A stretch of DNA of 64,000 nucleotides, taken from Bowmanella dokdonensis. GTDB taxonomy: Bacteria; Pseudomonadota; Gammaproteobacteria; Enterobacterales; Alteromonadaceae. The stretch spans positions 310,001-374,000 of the forward strand of contig NZ_JAFKCV010000001.1 in the NCBI RefSeq assembly GCF_017254865.1. The letters run 5' to 3'. The position numbers and the translations under genes are program-made. Below are positions 55,082 through 63,190 of the stretch, piece by piece. The notes below the pieces were generated by a model. The model was not told the DNA's origin, made no database searches, and worked only from the letters and a program-made list of their open reading frames with translations. Within the stretch, counting starts at the first letter, position 1, and every line of letters starts with the position of its first letter.

Positions 55082-55187
55082 TGAAAACCCCTTGTGCGGG
55101 ACCGGGGAGTGAAGTTTTCAGTAATCACAGCTCCCAGCAGACATTCACTTCCTTCCTTTTGAATCAGATTAGTTACGGAATCATCAC

Positions 55188-56213
55188 ATGATTGTCGACC
55201 AGATGCGGGCTGCTTCCGGCTACAGGTTTGACCACGGGGTGAGCGCCAGTATTGAGAATACCCAAGTCGTCCTTAGCCATGGCAGAACCGGCAAGTCGGT
55301 CGCTGTTACCGGTACGGCCCGGTGCTTGCTAGCTCCTTTGCACCGGGGGGCGAGTTTTGAAGAGCTGCTCGCCGTAGTCAATCAACATTATCCTGGGGCC
55401 AAGAAAGTGGAAAATGCGCTACACCATTTGCTGGCTTCCTTGTTGCAAACCGGTCTGGTAGTGAGGGTAACCGATGACAAGCAGAGAAAAGGCTTCATTT
55501 ACCTCTGCAGCTTTGACCCGGCAGCCAGACTCGTGGCCTGCCTGCTCAGTAAGGTTCATAGTGCAGTCAGACTCTTTCTTTATGCCTTCTTGATTTCATC
55601 TTCCTGCCTGGCCTGCTACCTGCTCTTTTACCACCAGGCAGTGCCCCCCCTGTCGCAACTGGTATTGCATGTTGATTTGTTCGGAGTATGGCTGTTTGTC
55701 TTGTTGGTTATACCGGTCCATGAGTTTTCTCATGCCGTCGCCTGCCGGATCGCTGGCGTGCCGGCGGGAAGATTTGGTATTGTGTTTCATGCCGGAGTGT
55801 TGCCCGGCCCCTTTGTCGATACCAGCGCCAGCGCTTACCTGACTAATCGTTGGCGAAAACTTTGCATTCCCCTTGCAGGGCCCATAACGAATCTGCTGTT
55901 TGCCGGGGCAACGGCAACCCTGCTGCTGTCGTCGAGTTATCTAAGCCTGACTGGGTTTGGTGTCACGGCGTCTACCCTGCATACCTTCCTTGTGTTGTGC
56001 ATAGCGTTTCTCTATTTTGACACCAGTCCACTGTTGGCAAGCGACGGTAGCCACGTACTCGAAGTTCTGTTTGGTGATGACCGCCTTCGAACCACAGCCT
56101 GTTTCGGTCAAAGGAAGGCGGTTCAGAGTAAGCAAGCTGTTATTTGTTACAGGCTTTGCTGTGTCGTGCATTTATTGATGGGGGTGTTGCTGATTCAACA
56201 ATGGAATCCATAG
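55188..56213 (+). CDS. M50-type membrane metalloprotease with N-terminal PqqD-like domain
   Basis: A 341-residue protein. Residues about 35-95 (VTGTARCLLAPLHRGASFEELLAVV, then VENALHHLLASLLQTGLVVRV) have the winged-helix pattern of PqqD-type RiPP recognition elements. Membrane helices follow, with HEFSH at 178-182, GPITN at 231-235 and DTSPLLASDGSHVLE holding Asp287, the M50 zinc set. The protein should cleave within or near the membrane. Members of this group sit in peptide export loci, such as YydH with the YydF epipeptide. Context between two small peptide genes makes a leader- or signal-cleaving role plausible. Start ATG 55188 has only a weak ribosome site. Confidence 0.78.
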   Translation: MIVDQMRAASGYRFDHGVSASIENTQVVLSHGRTGKSVAVTGTARCLLAPLHRGASFEELLAVVNQHYPGAKKVENALHHLLASLLQTGLVVRVTDDKQRKGFIYLCSFDPAARLVACLLSKVHSAVRLFLYAFLISSSCLACYLLFYHQAVPPLSQLVLHVDLFGVWLFVLLVIPVHEFSHAVACRIAGVPAGRFGIVFHAGVLPGPFVDTSASAYLTNRWRKLCIPLAGPITNLLFAGATATLLLSSSYLSLTGFGVTASTLHTFLVLCIAFLYFDTSPLLASDGSHVLEVLFGDDRLRTTACFGQRKAVQSKQAVICYRLCCVVHLLMGVLLIQQWNP

Positions 56214-56916
56214 CCTTGAACTAAGTCTATCGGACCGGCACTTTGCTGGCCGGCTATCCGGTAAAATGTATCCAGGACTTGTTTACTTCTCATATTGACA
56301 CTCTGCTGGAGAGTCGTTTCTTGCCAGACAATTATCTATATTCCAATCTTGGGTATTTGTTTGGTCTTCCAAAAAATGAATTTCTCTTAGCTTCATCTCT
56401 GTTATCTTTACTGTTTTTCCTGTTTACACTTCTTTTTTAACATTGTTAATGATCAGATGGTGTTGTCGGGACCTATATACTAACGCTGTTCCTTAATTTG
56501 TCCTGCTGTATTTGTTTCATTCAGACACTTTCATCTCCAATCAACTCTACTTCTTGTAACAAGATATTCACCACTCAATCCCGAAAACAAGCGTTAACTT
56601 TCTTTCCTTTGAATTCCGTCTTTTTTCTAGACGATAGCGTACCCTCATGATAAAGGCAGAACAGTTATATTTCTCTGTAGTGTTTTGATTTATATCGATA
56701 TTCTGTCGTTATTTTTCCGTGATATTGGCGCAGAAAAAAGTGACAAAACAACGAGGGTTTAATGATTGCAAAGAAGAATTATGTCAGTAAGTTTTTAATC
56801 GTGAGCAGGTGGAACTGCTTTGAAAACTTATTGCTTGCTGAATTCGGCTGAAGTTGTATCTATTTTCGCGGCAGGCAAAGCAAAAACGATCAGTTAGACG
56901 CGTGAGAGGAATATTT
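56214..56916. other. 703-bp AT-rich spacer with a MITE-related segment
   Basis: Noticeably AT-richer than its surroundings, a sign of foreign or regulatory DNA. Bases 56281-56311 match 19736-19766 of the MITE-like element at 26 of 31 positions. Short frames (for example 56762-56851, 29 residues behind GAGGG) exist, but none is convincing. It may carry the promoter of the precursor operon. Confidence 0.45.
56281..56311 (+). repeat. Fragment related to the MITE-like element
   Basis: Shares the core CATATTGACACT, then C/T, then TGCTGGAG, with the left end of the element at 19729. No right end is visible nearby, so it is a decayed or partial copy. Confidence 0.5.
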
Positions 56917-57360
56917 ATGAAACGAACAGTCAGTTCAGTGATGGTCTTGAGTGCCCTTCTCATACCTGTGATTGCAAATGGCGCATCTGTTGGCTCAACG
57001 ACAAACTCAGAGACCAGCTCTTTGAAAATTGTAGTGGACGGGATCAGAAACTCTGAAGGAAATGTTTCTGTCACTCTTTGCATGAAAGGTGAAGCATTCC
57101 CAAGCGGTTGTTCTATTTCCGCAAAAGGTAAAGCGGAGCAAGGGCGCAGCAAAGTCATCTTCGACGATCTAAAAAATGGCGAGTATGCAGCGGCATTATT
57201 TCATGATGAAAACGCCGATGGAAAGCTGACATTTATCCAGGAAGGAATCGCCTTTAGTAATAACTCCAATCTGGAAATGGGGCCGCCTAAATTTGATCCG
57301 GCAAAATTTACCGTAAAGGGTGAAACCGAAATTCAGGTGGATATCCGCTATTTCAATTAG
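56917..57360 (+). CDS. Secreted DUF2141-like protein
   Basis: A 147-residue product from ATG 56917, with GAGAGGA six bases ahead, and a signal peptide ending near VIANGA. The mature part shows LKIVVDGIRNSEGNVSVTLCMKGEAFP, GEYAAALFHDENADGKL and GIAFSNNSNLEMGPPKFDPAKFTVKGE, the DUF2141 pattern of a small periplasmic beta-sandwich with an acidic loop (DENADGK) that may bind calcium. Function of the group is unknown. Its place directly before the precursor gene suggests co-expression, perhaps immunity or export help; that is inference. Confidence 0.75.
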   Translation: MKRTVSSVMVLSALLIPVIANGASVGSTTNSETSSLKIVVDGIRNSEGNVSVTLCMKGEAFPSGCSISAKGKAEQGRSKVIFDDLKNGEYAAALFHDENADGKLTFIQEGIAFSNNSNLEMGPPKFDPAKFTVKGETEIQVDIRYFN

Positions 57361-57425
57361 AGCCGACAAATGAAAAGAAAAGTATCTGGTAACTGGGAGC
57401 CTTTTGGCTGTATGTCGCCACCCTG

Positions 57426-57450
57426 ATTGAGCGTCGCCATCCCGCTCAAT
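57426..57450. promoter_or_regulatory. Inverted repeat before the precursor gene
   Basis: ATTGAGCG (57426-57433) and CGCTCAAT (57443-57450) are perfect complements around nine bases, 43 bases before the precursor ATG. It may be an operator or a leader hairpin; there is no U-run. Confidence 0.45.
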
Positions 57451-57492
57451 AACCCTAAACATTGATTGGATGGAATAACTAAGGAAATAAAA

Positions 57493-57678
57493 ATGGAAAT
57501 GCAAAACAACACAGTAGACTTCGCTGACATCGATCTGGACAACCTGGACGTTGAAGGTTTGGAAGTTGTAAGCCTGAAAGAAGCCATGGCTCTGCCTGAG
57601 ACGGGTGCTTCTTCCGGTATCAGCTCAACCAATTCATGCTCCAGCTGTGGTTCCAGCTCTTGCGTCTCAATGAAGTAA
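57493..57678 (+). CDS. RiPP precursor peptide, thiazolylpeptide type
   Basis: A 61-residue peptide from ATG 57493, with AAGGA seven bases ahead. Leader (1-39) is acidic with a repeated Asp/Leu motif (FADIDLDNLDVEGLEVVSL), ending KEAMALPETGA. The MALPE-x-GAS junction resembles precursors of thiazolyl peptides, in which cleavage follows Gly-Ala. The tail from Ser40 has 11 Ser, one Thr, three Cys (49, 52, 57) and few other residues, for example SCSSCGSSSC, then VSMK. Such a core suits Cys cyclisation to thiazoles and Ser dehydration to dehydroalanine. Followed by a hairpin and by exporter and LanB genes. Confidence 0.85.
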   Translation: MEMQNNTVDFADIDLDNLDVEGLEVVSLKEAMALPETGASSGISSTNSCSSCGSSSCVSMK

Positions 57679-57685
57679 GCTGAGC

Positions 57686-57724
57686 GTAAATCGCTCTCAG
57701 CCTGAGGGCGATTTACTTTTCTTT
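57686..57724 (+). terminator. Terminator/attenuator after the precursor gene
   Basis: GTAAATCGC (57686-57694) pairs with GCGATTTAC (57708-57716), with an inner CTCAG/CTGAG stem, followed by TTTTCTTT. It lies eight bases past the precursor stop. Partial read-through would give more precursor than enzyme mRNA, as is usual in RiPP operons. Confidence 0.85.
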
Positions 57725-57771
57725 CCATTATACCTTTTCAAATAAACACAGTACCAAAAAAGGAAGAAATT

Positions 57772-58569
57772 ATGACCGCACTTGCTTCCCCAATAATATC
57801 GGAAAACACTGCGAATAATTCTCAAGATAAGTGTGAGGCCATAATTCATTTTTCTGGCGTATCGCTTTGTTATGGAAATCAAAAAGCCCTGAGTGATGTT
57901 TCACTGGATATTGCGCCTGGACAAGTCATTGCTCTGATCGGACCAAATGGTGCCGGAAAATCGACTTTTGTTGAAATTATCATGGGCCTCAAAAAACCTG
58001 CACAGGGGCAGGTCAGGGTGTTTGGGATCGATATTCTCAAACATCCGGAAAAGCACTTGCGCAGAATCGGTGTGCAATTGCAGGAAACCAAGGTATTCAC
58101 CAAGCTGACCGGACGTGACTACCTGGAATTTTTCAGTCGCCTGTATCGGCACACCTTGCCTGTTGAAGATCTTATCCGTCAGCAGGATCTGCAGGAATTT
58201 GTTGATAAGCCCCTCGGTCAGGTATCCGGCGGGCAGAAACAACGCATCATTCTGGCCCTGGCCATTATCAATGATCCGGACCTGATCATTCTGGATGAAC
58301 CCACCATCGGACTGGATCCGCTGGCTCGCCGGGAATTCTGGAGCTTTATCAGAAAGCTGCAAAGCAGCGGTAAGACGCTTCTGTTTACTACCCATTACAT
58401 GGATGAAGTACAGGCCCTGGCATCTCAGGTCATCGTCCTGTCCAGGGGCAAAGTGGTGGCCAACGGTACCCCGGAACAGATCATACGCCTGCACAATCAA
58501 TCTGAATCATCCTCCCTGGACGACGCCTATGAAGTCCTGGTTGGCCAAACACAAGGAGCCATCGCATGA
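57772..58569 (+). CDS. ABC transporter ATPase of the peptide cluster
   Basis: A 265-residue ATP-binding subunit. Walker A GPNGAGKST (57-65), signature VSGGQKQR, Walker B LIILDEPTIGLDP and switch His in LFTTHYMDEV. The group is the DrrA/CcmA-like family that pairs with ABC-2 permeases for drug or peptide export and self-protection. AGGAAG lies five bases before the ATG. The stop overlaps the permease start by four bases. Likely exports or confers immunity to the modified peptide. Confidence 0.92.
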   Translation: MTALASPIISENTANNSQDKCEAIIHFSGVSLCYGNQKALSDVSLDIAPGQVIALIGPNGAGKSTFVEIIMGLKKPAQGQVRVFGIDILKHPEKHLRRIGVQLQETKVFTKLTGRDYLEFFSRLYRHTLPVEDLIRQQDLQEFVDKPLGQVSGGQKQRIILALAIINDPDLIILDEPTIGLDPLARREFWSFIRKLQSSGKTLLFTTHYMDEVQALASQVIVLSRGKVVANGTPEQIIRLHNQSESSSLDDAYEVLVGQTQGAIA

Positions 58570-59321
58570 GCTGGTCATCCCTCAAAGCCTATTTCATTCT
58601 GGATATGAAGGTCAATTTCCGCGAGAAGGTGTCCATCGCCATGATGTTACTGATGCCCGCGGTGTTCTACCTGTTTTTTGCCTCGTTCTACAGTGCGCCG
58701 ACTGAAGGCGCCGAAGGGGCCAGCTTCTACAACGACTACACGGTGAGCTTCGCCAGCGTGATCCTGCTCAGTATCGCCCTGATGAATCTTGGCCCCATGA
58801 TCGTTATTTCCAAGGAAGGGGGGTTCTATAAGCGCCTGTTTGTAACGCCCCTGAGGATGTCTGAGGTCTGGTTGTGTTCCATTCTGCGCGCCTTGATCCT
58901 GTTCTTCATCGGCTACCTGGAAATGATCCTGCTCGGCTACTTCATGTTTGGTGAGCTGCCTCAGGCATCCCTGGAGCAGATCCTCATTCCCTCACTGATT
59001 TCTGCTTATGCCCTGTTGTCCATGGGCTTCCTGCTCGGCGCCCTGCTCAATGCGTCGGTGGCGGCCTATAACGCCGGGATGATCCTGTTCCAGCCCATGT
59101 TGCTGCTTTCCGGCGCAGGATTCCCGCTGGAGATGCTGCCTGAATGGGCCCGCGCCATCTCCTACCTGATTCCGTTTACCTACGTGGTGGAGCTGATGCG
59201 GCTGGGCTGGATGGGGTCGCTGTATAACCAGGAAGCCATTTTACCCTCCGTGGTGCTGCTGATTGTCGGAAGCGTCTGTGCCCTGATTGCGGCCCGTTCC
59301 TTCAAGCATCAGACATTCTAA
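58566..59321 (+). CDS. ABC-2 type permease of the peptide cluster
   Basis: A 251-residue inner-membrane permease with six helices, including VSIAMMLLMPAVFYLFFASFY near the start, the amphipathic KEGGFYKRLFVTPLRMSEVW typical of ABC-2 permeases, and the final segment LPSVVLLIVGSVCALIAARS. Coupled by ATGA overlap to the ATPase; the LanB gene follows after 17 bases with an AAGGG ribosome site. Confidence 0.9.
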   Translation: MSWSSLKAYFILDMKVNFREKVSIAMMLLMPAVFYLFFASFYSAPTEGAEGASFYNDYTVSFASVILLSIALMNLGPMIVISKEGGFYKRLFVTPLRMSEVWLCSILRALILFFIGYLEMILLGYFMFGELPQASLEQILIPSLISAYALLSMGFLLGALLNASVAAYNAGMILFQPMLLLSGAGFPLEMLPEWARAISYLIPFTYVVELMRLGWMGSLYNQEAILPSVVLLIVGSVCALIAARSFKHQTF

Positions 59322-59338
59322 GAAATAAGGGATTCAAC

Positions 59339-62300
59339 ATGTCCACCAAAGCACATACATCCAACCCCGGACTGAGATTGAAGAATTTATTGGTTCACCC
59401 CAATTACATCCTGCGTGTCGGAGGGGAATCCATTCACAGCATCGAGCACCTGGAGTCGGGGCAAACCATCTCCCTGCTGCAGGAGCGGGATCGGCTGCTC
59501 AGCACACTCGACCGGGAAATCACGTTAGTTTGCGATGCGCTGGAAGAACGGATCCCCGACCTGCAGGAAAAGTCACACAGTCGGGCTGCCATTAATATCA
59601 AGCGGGCCCTGTTTAACCGCAAGCTGTTCAAAGCCGACTGGCTTAGTACATTGCAGGACTGCCTGCCGGGTGAACTGAACGAACGGATCCGGCACATTCT
59701 GCAACATCTGGAGAAGGCTCAGGTCCTGACTGAACAGGCAATTGCGGCCTATGACCAGGAAATTGACGCCAGCGGTCCCGGCATCCGGGCCTTGCTTGCC
59801 CATGACAACCTGCTCGATGGCCTGGCATACAGCAATCCGGATCTCAAGGCCAAGCTGCTCCGGGGCCTGGGTGACCCATCGCGCAAACTGAAGCAAAAAG
59901 AGCTGAGGAATCAGGAAGATGCGCTGCTTCAGTACTATGCCAGATGTTCCACCAAGACCAGCCCGTTGTCTACCTTCACCGTGGCCCATGTCGGCCAGTG
60001 GCAGCAGGGCAGCGAACAACCGGGCTGGCAGATTGATTTTTCTGACGCCCTGGAGCGGCGGGTGGAGTTTAAGGCAGGCCTGATACATTACCTGCTGGCG
60101 CCGCTTGTCGAGCGCTTTGAGTATGCTGCGGCCTTGTTTCCCTTCAAGCTGAATACCTCTGTTCGCCGCGCAGACGGCAAAATCAGGCTGATGAGCGTTT
60201 CTGCCGGGCAGGAAGGCAATGGTCGTACCTGGGGGACCGGCCTGAGTGAGTCGAGTCTGAACGAAAATGCGGTAATCGGCCTGATTGAGCATGTACTCAA
60301 CGCTGCCCCCGACGGACACCTTTATCTGCAGCCGTTATGCGAACAAGTCTGCAGGCTGGCACCGAAGCTCAACGCCGGGCAGGTGATGCAGTTTGTCGGT
60401 CGCCTGTTTGCCATCAAATACCTGTTGCCCGAAACCGGCGACCTTCAGCAGCAGGATCACCTGGAGTGGGGCATTGCCCTGTGTGAAAAGGCCGATGCCA
60501 GACTGGGAATGGCATTGACTGCTCCCCTGAAACAGATCAGGCAACAACTGACGTTACTGGCCGCGCCAAGCTGTGCGCAGCGGGAAGACAAGATAAATAG
60601 CATTCGCGACGCCGTCGGTGAGCTGGCCGAAACGCTGGGGGTGGACAAAGACAGCCCCATTTTCCGGCCCACGTTCTATGAAAATTGTTACCTGCAGCAA
60701 CGGGACAGGGACTTGGATGTCAGCGTCCTGTCGCCCTTCTATGAGGAGCTGTCGCGGCTGCAGGGGATCTCCTTCCTGTTGGATTTCAACCAGGAAGTGC
60801 GCGCCTACATGACGGATTTGTTTCTCAGTCAGTACACTGAGCAGGGCATCTGTACCGATGTTCGGGGCTTCCTGGAGCAGTTCGACGAGATCTATTCACC
60901 GGGCGTCATTGGCGGCCAGATCGACAAGTCCCGTCAGCCCGCCAGCTCGGATCTTAACCGGCAGATGATGGAGGTAAAGCAGGCTTTCGATGATTACCTC
61001 GCCCCCCTGTTGCAGGGCAGCGAGAATGTGGAGCTGAGTATTGAAGCACTGGACGGCATACTGGCGCAGTTGCCCGATGCGGTGAAGGCCAGGAGCAGCT
61101 CATACAGCTATGCGGTGCAGGTCGCCGGCCAGTCAGGTCAGGGCAAGATGATACTCAATCAGGTGTTTGGCGGGCGCAGCTCCATCATGTCCCGGTTTAT
61201 GGAAATTCTGGATGCCGAGCAGATTGATGCGCTCAAGTCCTACCTGAAAAACAGCTCTGAACATCAGCGTTACATGGAGTTGTCCGGGGTGTTCGGCTTC
61301 AATGCCAATCGCCACCCGCGCCTGTGTGATACAGAGCTGGTGGTGCCTCCTTTTCCGGTTGGCCGGCAAGACACCAGTAAGTTGCGGTTGGACGAACTCA
61401 GTCTGGTGTTTGACCGTGATAAGCATACCCTGGTGTTTCAGGATCCACAGGGCAACAAACTGGACCTCTGGTATCAGGGGTTATTGATCCCCTCTTTGTT
61501 GCCACGCTTCCACCGATTGCTGTCCCTGGGCTTCACTGATGGCCCCAGCCTGACGGTGATCAAGTCCCTGATTGAAAGAAACCTGATCAGCGCGTCCTCG
61601 CCCTGTGTGGTGCCCCGGGTATCCCTGGGAAATCTGGTGATGTTCCGCCGTTCCTGGATCATGCCGTTTTCCCATGTGCCCGACCCGAACGTGTCAGCAA
61701 AGGATTTCTACTTTGCTATACAGGCATGGAAGCAGGCACGCAACCTGCCTACCCGGTTTTTCCTCAGGGCATTGCCCCTGGTGGAAGATGCCGAGGGTCA
61801 GCCCATCACCAACGCTGTGGACTGGGACAATGTCAACTTCAAGGACATGAAGCCCTTCTACGTGGATCTGGACAGCCCCCGCTTTACCCGCCTGATGCAG
61901 CGTATGCTTAAGCGCAATCGTTTTACCTTGTGTCTCAGTGAGCTGTTGCCGGATCTGAAAGACTACGCCTCCACGGTGGAGGGTCGGCCCCATGTTTCCG
62001 AGCTGCATTTTGAACTGTCGGCTCCGGCCAGACAACCGCTTGTGCAACAGCCAAGCTGGCACCTGATGCGGGTCGCCTACTTCGAACAAAGCAAGGCGGA
62101 CCTGATCCTGGGGCCGGTGGCCCAGGCCATTGAAATGGCCAGAGCCACGCCCGGTGTGTGGGATGTATTGATGCAGCCCCATTGGAAGTTCGGTCCCCAT
62201 GTGGACCTGCGCATTCTCACCGATCAGTCCACCTTCCAGAATCATCTGTACCCGGCACTCAAAGGGCTGTTTGACACCTGGCTTGCCGAACATCCGAGTA

Positions 62301-63190
62301 AAACGGTGCTGGAGCCGGCGGAGTACGAGGCCCTGTCCAGGAAGATCGGCATGTTTGAGCTGGAAAGCGGCCCCTATCTGCCGCTGCTTGAGAATAACAG
62401 TGTCAGCCTGGCACCTTTCAAGCCAAGCCAGAATCTGTTGTTGCAGGAATACGCCGACAGCAAGGATCGCATGATGGCTGACTTCACGCCTGATCTCATC
62501 CGTTTGCTCGGCGCCAAGCAAGCCCAAGCGGACGCCTTCTTCCTGACCCTGGTGGGCATGCTGGTCATCACCGGCAACTCATTTGCCATGGATGGTATCC
62601 AGCGTGGTTATATGTCTTTGCGATCCCATGCGGACTACTTCTTTTCCGCCCATGACAGCAAAGGCCAGTTGCAGGCGAAGTTTAATGCCATGGAGCAGGG
62701 CAAGCGTCGCCAGCTGGACGAGATTGTCACGCACTGCACCAGCCGACGTTTCCGGCAGATCCCCTTGCCTGCCGAGTTCCTGAGCATACTGGAGCACTGG
62801 CAGCAGGTGGTGGACGCCATGTCCTTGCGTCATGAGCAAATCGTCAGGGACAACTATGACCTGCTGGTTTCCCAGACCACCCATCAGGATACCGCCAACA
62901 GCCTCAAAGACGCGCTTCCTGAGGAGTTTATCCAGGCGTTTTCAAATAAGAAAACCACGGAGTTGGGGGAGTATTTCCTGAATACAGAGGAGGGGCAGCA
63001 GGCGCAAAAATCACAGATGTTTATGGTGTATCGCACCAACGTTAACTTTTTCTATTCACTGTTGCCGATTTTGGAGGCGTCACCGATCCAGAAGTTCTGT
63101 CTCTGCCATCTGGTGGCCAACTCGGTAGAACGGGTGTTCGACAAAGACTGGCGCTCGATGATCGGTTTAACCAGGGAGCTTTCCGCATGA
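59339..63190 (+). CDS. Full-length LanB-type peptide dehydratase
   Basis: A 1283-residue enzyme. The N-terminal about 880 residues match the lantibiotic dehydratase glutamylation domain, which uses glutamyl-tRNA to activate Ser/Thr; seen blocks are YARCSTKTSPLSTFTVAHVGQW (about 199-220, counterpart of the R..TPFG block), KYLLPETG and CVVPRVSLGNLVMFRRSW. The C-terminal part from about 905 (MRVAYFEQSKADLILGPV, HWKFGPHVDLRI, SLRSHADYFF) resembles the SpaB_C/thiopeptide-type elimination domain. Both halves are fused as in nisin-type LanB, rather than split as in thiopeptide systems. Expected action: dehydrate core Ser to dehydroalanine. Coupled by ATGA to the next gene. Confidence 0.88.
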   Translation: MSTKAHTSNPGLRLKNLLVHPNYILRVGGESIHSIEHLESGQTISLLQERDRLLSTLDREITLVCDALEERIPDLQEKSHSRAAINIKRALFNRKLFKADWLSTLQDCLPGELNERIRHILQHLEKAQVLTEQAIAAYDQEIDASGPGIRALLAHDNLLDGLAYSNPDLKAKLLRGLGDPSRKLKQKELRNQEDALLQYYARCSTKTSPLSTFTVAHVGQWQQGSEQPGWQIDFSDALERRVEFKAGLIHYLLAPLVERFEYAAALFPFKLNTSVRRADGKIRLMSVSAGQEGNGRTWGTGLSESSLNENAVIGLIEHVLNAAPDGHLYLQPLCEQVCRLAPKLNAGQVMQFVGRLFAIKYLLPETGDLQQQDHLEWGIALCEKADARLGMALTAPLKQIRQQLTLLAAPSCAQREDKINSIRDAVGELAETLGVDKDSPIFRPTFYENCYLQQRDRDLDVSVLSPFYEELSRLQGISFLLDFNQEVRAYMTDLFLSQYTEQGICTDVRGFLEQFDEIYSPGVIGGQIDKSRQPASSDLNRQMMEVKQAFDDYLAPLLQGSENVELSIEALDGILAQLPDAVKARSSSYSYAVQVAGQSGQGKMILNQVFGGRSSIMSRFMEILDAEQIDALKSYLKNSSEHQRYMELSGVFGFNANRHPRLCDTELVVPPFPVGRQDTSKLRLDELSLVFDRDKHTLVFQDPQGNKLDLWYQGLLIPSLLPRFHRLLSLGFTDGPSLTVIKSLIERNLISASSPCVVPRVSLGNLVMFRRSWIMPFSHVPDPNVSAKDFYFAIQAWKQARNLPTRFFLRALPLVEDAEGQPITNAVDWDNVNFKDMKPFYVDLDSPRFTRLMQRMLKRNRFTLCLSELLPDLKDYASTVEGRPHVSELHFELSAPARQPLVQQPSWHLMRVAYFEQSKADLILGPVAQAIEMARATPGVWDVLMQPHWKFGPHVDLRILTDQSTFQNHLYPALKGLFDTWLAEHPSKTVLEPAEYEALSRKIGMFELESGPYLPLLENNSVSLAPFKPSQNLLLQEYADSKDRMMADFTPDLIRLLGAKQAQADAFFLTLVGMLVITGNSFAMDGIQRGYMSLRSHADYFFSAHDSKGQLQAKFNAMEQGKRRQLDEIVTHCTSRRFRQIPLPAEFLSILEHWQQVVDAMSLRHEQIVRDNYDLLVSQTTHQDTANSLKDALPEEFIQAFSNKKTTELGEYFLNTEEGQQAQKSQMFMVYRTNVNFFYSLLPILEASPIQKFCLCHLVANSVERVFDKDWRSMIGLTRELSA

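Noticed and set aside
56243-56440. 65-aa frame with hydrophobic C-terminus in the AT-rich spacer
   Set aside because: TTG start, no ribosome site, and it overlaps the MITE-related segment.
56762-56851. 29-aa frame behind GAGGG
   Set aside because: Possible leader peptide, but spacing is short and there is no conservation evidence.
57370-57426. 18-codon frame MKRKVSGNWEPFGCMSPP before the precursor
   Set aside because: No ribosome site and no hallmark of a leader or core; kept only as a note because of its position.
61694-62527. 277-aa minus-strand frame
   Set aside because: Shadow of the LanB gene; Gln/His-rich composition typical of antisense frames here.
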